A DNA stretch of 64,000 bases from assembly GCA_943368475.1 (NCBI GenBank), contig CALRLF020000001.1, forward strand, positions 87,527 through 151,526, read 5' to 3'. Of the stretch, positions 58,270 to 64,000 are shown piece by piece. This stretch comes from UBA1930 sp943368475. GTDB taxonomy: Bacteria > Bacteroidota > Bacteroidia > Chitinophagales > Chitinophagaceae. The notes beneath the pieces are model-generated. The model searched no databases. It was not told the origin of the DNA and saw only the letters and a program-made list of their open reading frames with translations. Each line of letters opens with the position of its first letter. Position 1 is the stretch's first letter. A program made the translations under genes and the position numbers.

Positions 58270-60996
58270 TTATTCTGGTTCAAAACCTAACATAAAGGTA
58301 AATCTTGAAGCATCTTTTAATTTGCCATTTGGCGTTATCCTATCCAATCCTATGCCATAATCAAATCCAAGTAAACCAAACATGGGTAAAAAGAAACGCA
58401 TACCTACACCCACCGAACGGCGTAACTGGAATGGATTGTAATCTTTAAACTGAAACCAACCATTAGCTGCCTCAAAGAAACCTAATGCATAAATGGTACT
58501 GCTTGGGTTTAAACTTAACGGATAACGTAACTCTAACACATATTTATTAAACATGGTAAAATACTCTGAAGCTCCCTGTTGGTCAGGGTTTACCTTAGGA
58601 TTTGATGTTTGATAAACCGGATAACCTCTTTGTGCAATAATATCGTAACCCAACAATGCAAACTGGTTGCTTAAACCTGCATCTCCCACCTGAAAACGTT
58701 CGAATGGAGATATTTTTAATTGATCGTTGTAACGGCCTAAGAAACCAAATTTAGCTGCCACTTTTAACACAAATTGTTTATTTTTTTCTGGTCCAGCTGG
58801 TCGTCCCAAAGGCACATACCATTCTGTATTAAAACGCCATTTGTGGTATTCAATCCATTGATAAGGATTGGTAGAGGTTGCAATGGTTTTATCAATTAAA
58901 GAATATGGTGGTGTAATTTGTAGGCTTAGCAAAAAGCTTGATCCACTACGTGGAAATAAAGGCTGATCTACTGAAGAACGTTGTAATGCAACTTTTAAAT
59001 TTAAGTTGTGTGAAAAGCCATTATTAAAGCCAGGTAAATTAACCTGATCGATGTAATAATTTTTTAACTTATACCTTGAGAAGCTCAAACCAACACTTAA
59101 AGAAAAATAATCATCGGGCCATTTCAATTGTTTTGCCAAACTTACTGATGCTCCTGTTGTTTTAATGTAAGAATTATTAGCAGCATCACTGGTGTAAGTA
59201 CCTGTTACAGGATCGTAAGCATTGGCAAATTTTGTATCGAATATAGATACCGTAAATGCATTTCTTTTTTTACCCCCTAACCAAGGCTCTGTAAATGAGA
59301 AGTTATAAGAACGAAATGCTCGTCCATTACTTTGAATACGTAAACTTAACTTTTGACCATCGCCCATTGGTAATGGATCCCAAGCTTGTTTTTTGAAAAT
59401 GTTTTTAATGGAAAAATTGTTAAACGTAATACCAACAGTACCTGTTAAACCAATTCCACCACCCCAGCCTGCACTTAATTCTAACTGGTCACTACTTTTT
59501 TCTTCTAAAGAATAATCGATATCTACCGTTCCATCTTCTTGGTTTGGTCGAGGGTTGATACCAATTTTTTCTTGGTTGAAATAGTTTAACTGAGCAATTT
59601 CACGCTGAGAACGAATTAGATCACTTCTTCTGAATTTTTCACCAGGAATTGTTCTGATTTCTCTACGAATTACGTGTTCTTTGGTTTTATCGTTACCAGT
59701 AATATGAATGTTTTTAATGGTAGCCTGAGGCCCTTCAATTACACGAATTTCATAATCGATTGTATCGTTATAAACTGCTGTTTCCACAGGATCGGTTCTA
59801 AAAAACAAATAACCATCATCCATATACAAACCACTAATATCGCCACCTTCAGGAGATAATTGTTTACCCAACCCCTTATTTAATACATCTAGATTATATA
59901 CATCACCTTTTCTAATACCTAAAATGGTGGTTAAAATAGAATCTGAATATTTGGTGTTCCCTCTCCAGGTAATATTACCAAAATAGTATTTCTTGCCTTC
60001 GTTTACTTTAATGCTGATGTTTAAATTACCCTTTGCATTGGCCATTTTACGGGTTTCTTCAATTACAGCATCTCTGTAGCCTTGACTATTGTAGTATTCA
60101 GTTAATTTTTCTAAATCTTCTTGATATTTAATATCATTAAACTTTGCAGAAGCAAATAGTTTTAAACGTACATAAGGATCTAAAACTTTTTTAGTTTTGC
60201 TATACGTTAAGTATCCTTTCTCTTTTAAATAATCATTGAAAGTGTATGTTTTTCCTGTACCAAAAGAGCTTCTGTCGTCAGATTTTTTGAAAGTTAAACG
60301 GCTCATTTCTTTGGTTTCCTTCATTTGCTTTTTCAGCTTTAAGGGGTCTAATGTGTTACCAGCAAAATCTATGTTGTTAACTTTTACTTTTTGGCCTTTA
60401 TTGATGTAAAATAGCAATGTAACAGCATCGCCAAAAGTGGTATCTTTTTTCTCTTCAATTCTTACTGAAACATTGATGTAGGCTTTTTCGGCATAAAATT
60501 TTTGTATTGCTTCTACTGCACTACGTTTCATATTTTCTGTAACAATACGATTGGGCACTAAACCAGTTTTGCCCATTAAATCTTCTTTATCGCCTTTTTT
60601 AACACCAATAAAATCGTATTTAGACAATCTTGGCCTTTCTGTAACTACTATTTCAATCCAAATATTGGTTCCTTCTAACTTGGTTACAAATAATTGAACA
60701 TCGCTAAAATAGTTTTGTCCCCATAATTTATTAATTGCTTTTGCAAAATTATCGCCACCCGGAATGGTAATTTCATCGCCTACACTTATGCTGGCAATAG
60801 ATAACAATAAAGTTTCATCGAAATAATTGTTACCCGTAACTTTTAATCCTGCAACCTTGTATTTTCTGGCTTTTTTCTGGTTGAATAAATTTACCAAATC
60901 CACATCTACAGATGTAATAGTTGTATCTTTTTCTTGCGAAAAAGCATAAACAGAACAGATAGAAGCAATAAAGAGAAGTAGTAAAAATTTGTTCAT
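58270..60996 (-). CDS. bamA: Outer-membrane protein assembly factor BamA
   Basis: The 908-residue product has a signal peptide (MNKFLLLLFIASICSVYAFSQ), then a periplasmic half (~30-475) of POTRA domains, e.g. YKVAGLKVTGNNYFDETLLL, VKVNNIDFAGNTLDPLKLKK, GNITWRGNTKYSDSIL and ATIKNIHITGNDKTKEHVI. A 16-strand barrel fills the rest, with ELSAGWGGGIGLTGTVGITF near its start and GMRFFLPMFGLLGFDYGIGL close to the end. BamA folds and inserts outer-membrane barrels. The gene lies between uppS and two ompH genes. The ATG at 60996 is preferred over 61011 for the signal peptide. Confidence 0.93.
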   Translation of the reverse strand: MNKFLLLLFIASICSVYAFSQEKDTTITSVDVDLVNLFNQKKARKYKVAGLKVTGNNYFDETLLLSIASISVGDEITIPGGDNFAKAINKLWGQNYFSDVQLFVTKLEGTNIWIEIVVTERPRLSKYDFIGVKKGDKEDLMGKTGLVPNRIVTENMKRSAVEAIQKFYAEKAYINVSVRIEEKKDTTFGDAVTLLFYINKGQKVKVNNIDFAGNTLDPLKLKKQMKETKEMSRLTFKKSDDRSSFGTGKTYTFNDYLKEKGYLTYSKTKKVLDPYVRLKLFASAKFNDIKYQEDLEKLTEYYNSQGYRDAVIEETRKMANAKGNLNISIKVNEGKKYYFGNITWRGNTKYSDSILTTILGIRKGDVYNLDVLNKGLGKQLSPEGGDISGLYMDDGYLFFRTDPVETAVYNDTIDYEIRVIEGPQATIKNIHITGNDKTKEHVIRREIRTIPGEKFRRSDLIRSQREIAQLNYFNQEKIGINPRPNQEDGTVDIDYSLEEKSSDQLELSAGWGGGIGLTGTVGITFNNFSIKNIFKKQAWDPLPMGDGQKLSLRIQSNGRAFRSYNFSFTEPWLGGKKRNAFTVSIFDTKFANAYDPVTGTYTSDAANNSYIKTTGASVSLAKQLKWPDDYFSLSVGLSFSRYKLKNYYIDQVNLPGFNNGFSHNLNLKVALQRSSVDQPLFPRSGSSFLLSLQITPPYSLIDKTIATSTNPYQWIEYHKWRFNTEWYVPLGRPAGPEKNKQFVLKVAAKFGFLGRYNDQLKISPFERFQVGDAGLSNQFALLGYDIIAQRGYPVYQTSNPKVNPDQQGASEYFTMFNKYVLELRYPLSLNPSSTIYALGFFEAANGWFQFKDYNPFQLRRSVGVGMRFFLPMFGLLGFDYGIGLDRITPNGKLKDASRFTFMLGFEPE

Positions 60997-61138
60997 TCTA
61001 CGTATCGGCATAAGTATATTATTGGTGGCTGAATCAGCTTACAGAAGCAGTTTTCAGTAGTTGGTTATCTGGTTTAGGTGGGCAAATTAAAGGGATTTCT
61101 CAAAAGTGTTTGTTAAATAAGCCAGTAATAGAAATTGT

Positions 61139-61906
61139 TTAACTAATTGCAGGTGTATTTTCTTGTTTAATTTGTTTGCCTGTTTTACCAAATCGGCGTT
61201 CTCGGTTTTGAAAATCGAGAATTGCTTCATACAAATTGTCTTTTCTAAAATCGGGCCAACGGGTATTGGTAAAATACAACTCGGCATAAGCCAATTGGTA
61301 TAATAAAAAGTTACTAATTCTATACTCTCCACTCGTTCTAATCATTAACTCAGGATCAGGAAAATTGCTGGTGGTTAAATATTGCTGTAAAGTATGCTGA
61401 TCAATTTCTTCAGGATTGATTTTGCCATTTTTTACATCCAATCCAATATTTTTTACTGCATTAACCAATTCCCATCTTGAGCTGTAACTCAATGCCATTA
61501 CTAAATTTAAGCCTGTGTTGTGGCTGGTCATTTCTAATGCTTCTTGCAATTCGGCCTTGGCAAAATCAGGCAACATTTGCATATCGCCAATAACATGTAG
61601 TTTAATGTTATTCTTATTTAAAACAGCTACTTCTTTGCGAATGGTATCTACCAATAAAGCCATTAATCCATCTACTTCATTTTGTGGACGATCCCAATTT
61701 TCGGTACTAAATGCATATAAAGTAAGGTATTCAAGCCCAAGTTCTGCACTACCTTCTACAATATCACGAACACTTTCAACGCCATGAAAATGACCAAATA
61801 AGCGGTCTTCGCCTTTTTCCTCTGCCCAACGACCATTACCATCCATAATTATGGCAATATGTTTGGGTAAACGTTGTTTGTCTATTTTATCTAGTAGCTC
61901 TTGCAT
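61139..61906 (-). CDS. uppS: Isoprenyl (undecaprenyl) diphosphate synthase
   Basis: The 255-residue cis-prenyltransferase makes the C55 lipid carrier for peptidoglycan and LPS precursors. IAIIMDGNGRWAEEKG carries the catalytic Asp and the conserved Asn-Gly-x-Arg-Trp, LTLYAFSTENWDRP is the second block, and PELMIRTSGEYRISNFLLYQ with AYAELYFTNTRWPDF closes the active site. It precedes bamA by about 140 bases. An exact TACTTTTG promoter motif sits just upstream. The ATG at 61915 three codons earlier is an alternative. Confidence 0.93.
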   Translation of the reverse strand: MQELLDKIDKQRLPKHIAIIMDGNGRWAEEKGEDRLFGHFHGVESVRDIVEGSAELGLEYLTLYAFSTENWDRPQNEVDGLMALLVDTIRKEVAVLNKNNIKLHVIGDMQMLPDFAKAELQEALEMTSHNTGLNLVMALSYSSRWELVNAVKNIGLDVKNGKINPEEIDQHTLQQYLTTSNFPDPELMIRTSGEYRISNFLLYQLAYAELYFTNTRWPDFRKDNLYEAILDFQNRERRFGKTGKQIKQENTPAIS

Positions 61907-61928
61907 AGCATACATTTCTTTAGGTTGG

Positions 61929-61936
61929 CAAAAGTA
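61929..61936 (-). promoter_or_regulatory. Bacteroidota -7 promoter element for uppS
   Basis: The minus strand reads TACTTTTG, an exact TAnnTTTG fit, 22 bases before the ATG at 61906. Confidence 0.5.
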
Positions 61937-62075
61937 GCAAAATGCAAGGGTTATTTGCAGAAAGCTTTTTTGGCAACCTTATTTCACACTCTCAAAGTTG
62001 TAGTTTTAATAATATTTAATACCTATTAGCTTTTTTTAGTTTAATTTAGTAACTTAATTAAATCGTAGACTTTTA

Positions 62076-64000
62076 GTGAGGTTTATTTTATTTATAACCA
62101 CTTTTATGATTATTACTTGTGTGCAATCGCAAATCGTGGTTACTACCAGTAACAATGCAGCTGTTTTGGCTCAAAAAATTGTTGGTCAAGGGGTTATCAT
62201 TCTTAATCCTAGATTTACTGGTTATGCAGCTTCTGCCGCTTTATTTAAAGACTTATCGGGAACAATTGGTATAGATTCTGGCATTGCACTTACAACAGGT
62301 AGAGCTTTAACAACCAATGCAGCTAACAGTGCAGGAGTTGGTATCAATGGTACTGCAATTTTACGAGCAGGATTCTCTAATAACAGCCCAAGTGACTTAG
62401 ACTTAAATAATTTATTAGGTGGAATAGGAAATAGTCAAGATGCCTGCATTTTAGAGTTTGATTTTATACCACAAGGCGACTCTATAAAAGTAAAATTTGT
62501 TTTTGCATCGGAAGAGTATCCAACGTTTAACTGTACTGGATTTAATGATGTATTTGGGTTTTTAATTTCAGGACCAGGAATAAATGGCTTAAAAAATATT
62601 GCTCTTGTACCTAATACAAATATTCCAGTTTCAATTAACAGCATAAATAATGGTACACCTGCAACAAGCGGATCTATTACAACCTGTAATAATATGGGAC
62701 CTGGAGCCCCATTTACAAATTTGTATAAAGATAATAGTCGTAGTTCGATAGTTACTTACAATGGATTAACAGTTGTGTTAACAGCATCAACCATTGTACA
62801 GCCTTGTGCAACTTATCATATTAAACTAGCTATTCAAGATGTAGTAGATGGCAATTTTGACTCAGCTGTTTTTCTAGAAGCTTCCAGCTTTTCATCAAAC
62901 AATATTACTTTAACCAATGAAGGCGGTTTTACAGATAATCAAAATAATACTGTTGTTGTAGAAGGCTGCAAGAGTAGTAAAGTAAAAGTTAGTTTAAGTA
63001 AACCAGCTTCCACAAATATTCAAGTGCCACTTCAATATTCTGGAACAGCAACACCTGGTATTGACTATTTGGCGTTACCCAATACAATCAATTTTCAAAT
63101 AGGAGAAACTGAAAAAACGTTGGATATCATTCCTATAATAGATAACCTAACAGAACCAACAGAAACTATTATCATTACAATTGGCAATAATACTTGTACC
63201 AATACAATTTCTAGTTTTATCAATGTTTTTATTAAAGACACCCTTGGCTTCTATAAAAGATTTGACACTTTCGCATGTTCAAAATTTAATACAACACTCA
63301 TCGCTCCCAAGGTTGATACAACTTCAAATACATACTTATGGAATACAGGAGATACAACTCGATCTATACAAACCAATTTACCCAACACCTATTGGGTAAT
63401 TCATACTTTTTCGAATAAATGTTTTAATGTCGATACATTTAGAGTTATTAGTGGTGATCCATTTGTTGATATTGGAAACGATATCGCATTTTGTGATAAT
63501 GATAGCATTCTAATTAATCCTATAGTACAACCACTTTCAGGTAGATACTTGTGGAGTACAGGTAGCACAGAAAGTGCAATTTATGCTAGAAGTGCTAAAA
63601 TATTTTCATTAAAATATACCCTACCTAACGGCTGTTATTTAACTGATTCTATAAATACAACTGTTAAACCAATTCCATATGCGTTATTAGTTAAAGACAC
63701 TGCATTATGCAGCAGTGAAAGTATTACATTAAATGCATTTTATCCCAATGCAACATATAGCTGGAGTACTGGTGCAACAACCGCAAGCATTAATATAAAA
63801 GATAGTGGCATGTACACAGTTACTAATGTATTAAATGGTTGTAGCAATAGCGATACCATTTTTATCGATAGAAAAAAGAGTCCTGTTGCTAATGCAGGTA
63901 ATGATATGGCTATAATTACTGGAGGAATTGCACGTTTAAGAGCATTACAAGCAACTAACAATATGGAATATTTATGGTTTCCCAATATTGCATTAAACAA
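62076..64000 (+). CDS. Large choice-of-anchor-L adhesin-like protein (3' end outside window)
   Basis: An open frame of ~640 codons runs off the right edge. A GTG at 62076 gives MRFILFITTFMIITCVQSQ, a convincing signal peptide; an ATG at 62106 would halve it. Residues ~20-275 fit a choice-of-anchor-L domain (LFKDLSGTIGIDSGIALTTG, ILEFDFIPQGDSIKVKFVFA, SEEYPTFNCTGFNDVFGFLI). A Calx-beta-like segment follows (GIDYLALPNTINFQIGETEK), then repeated Ig-like or SprB-like modules marked by YLWSTGSTESAIYA and YSWSTGATTASINI. Such proteins are usually T9SS-exported surface adhesins with a C-terminal sorting domain, which lies beyond the window. It is divergent from uppS. Confidence 0.82.
   Translation, partial: MRFILFITTFMIITCVQSQIVVTTSNNAAVLAQKIVGQGVIILNPRFTGYAASAALFKDLSGTIGIDSGIALTTGRALTTNAANSAGVGINGTAILRAGFSNNSPSDLDLNNLLGGIGNSQDACILEFDFIPQGDSIKVKFVFASEEYPTFNCTGFNDVFGFLISGPGINGLKNIALVPNTNIPVSINSINNGTPATSGSITTCNNMGPGAPFTNLYKDNSRSSIVTYNGLTVVLTASTIVQPCATYHIKLAIQDVVDGNFDSAVFLEASSFSSNNITLTNEGGFTDNQNNTVVVEGCKSSKVKVSLSKPASTNIQVPLQYSGTATPGIDYLALPNTINFQIGETEKTLDIIPIIDNLTEPTETIIITIGNNTCTNTISSFINVFIKDTLGFYKRFDTFACSKFNTTLIAPKVDTTSNTYLWNTGDTTRSIQTNLPNTYWVIHTFSNKCFNVDTFRVISGDPFVDIGNDIAFCDNDSILINPIVQPLSGRYLWSTGSTESAIYARSAKIFSLKYTLPNGCYLTDSINTTVKPIPYALLVKDTALCSSESITLNAFYPNATYSWSTGATTASINIKDSGMYTVTNVLNGCSNSDTIFIDRKKSPVANAGNDMAIITGGIARLRALQATNNMEYLWFPNIALN

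Overview
The window is 64 kb of low-GC chromosomal DNA from a member of the Bacteroidota, most likely the Chitinophagales (Chitinophagaceae-like). The phylum call rests on the gliding-motility lipoprotein GldB, a type IX secretion (T9SS) C-terminal sorting domain, SusC/TonB-receptor-like and PorT-like outer-membrane proteins, the uppS-bamA-ompH-ompH-murI gene order, menaquinone made by the futalosine route (MqnC), and several promoters of the Bacteroidota type TAnnTTTG. Placement below phylum is inference. Most of the window is ordinary housekeeping and envelope sequence. No tRNA, rRNA, CRISPR array, insertion sequence or integrase was seen.

Layout. 1-4.4 kb: the 3' end of radA, a ParD antitoxin with an internally deleted ParE toxin, comF, a beta-helix lipoprotein and two adjacent glutathione-peroxidase paralogues. 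4.4-9 kb: a TolC/HlyD/ABC export operon. 9-11.8 kb: carbonic anhydrase with a SulP bicarbonate/sulfate transporter, and a small secreted protein. 11.8-15.4 kb: fabG, a GxxExxY protein, a GH3 enzyme and lptB. 15.5-19.4 kb: DUF2272 protein, metF, DUF1569/DinB-like protein, adk, msrB. 19.6-25.8 kb: a large sortilin/BNR-repeat protein, a 37-codon remnant of a TMEM175-like channel, a short asparaginase-like protein, an outer-membrane barrel and two hypotheticals. 25.9-28.6 kb: third glutathione peroxidase, aldehyde dehydrogenase, tadA. 28.8-30.6 kb: an accessory-looking TPR-DUF2971 gene. 30.7-36.2 kb: superoxide dismutase, a lipoprotein, a T9SS-secreted endonuclease I, an aspartyl protease with PDZ domain, mqnC. 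36.3-38.9 kb: an ECF sigma / anti-sigma-like / barrel operon. 39-42 kb: aminotransferase and lysS. 42.2-44.1 kb: an AAA ATPase plus TOPRIM-like two-gene unit, the best candidate for a defence system. 44.4-55 kb: gldB, SDR, gmk, a large outer-membrane receptor, an arginase-fold protein lacking metal ligands, dacB and a fused E1 alpha/beta dehydrogenase. 54.9-62 kb: yidD, rnpA, rpmH, then murI, two Skp-like chaperones, bamA and uppS on the minus strand. 62 kb to the end: the 5' part of a large choice-of-anchor-L adhesin.

Functional themes. Envelope building is the largest group (LptB, BamA, two Skp-like proteins, UppS, MurI, DacB, YidD). Oxidative-stress defence is also prominent (three GPx, MsrB, SOD). 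Secretion and surface proteins include GldB, the T9SS cargo, the adhesin and the TolC/HlyD/ABC exporter.

The most interesting points are: (i) the AAA/TOPRIM pair; (ii) the TPR-DUF2971 protein; (iii) two genes (parE and a TMEM175-like gene) each reduced by an internal deletion; (iv) catalytic-residue loss in an arginase-fold protein and in the ABC exporter ATPase; and (v) at least three families of dispersed intergenic inverted or structured repeats, plus a related-looking tandem repeat translated inside the E1 linker.
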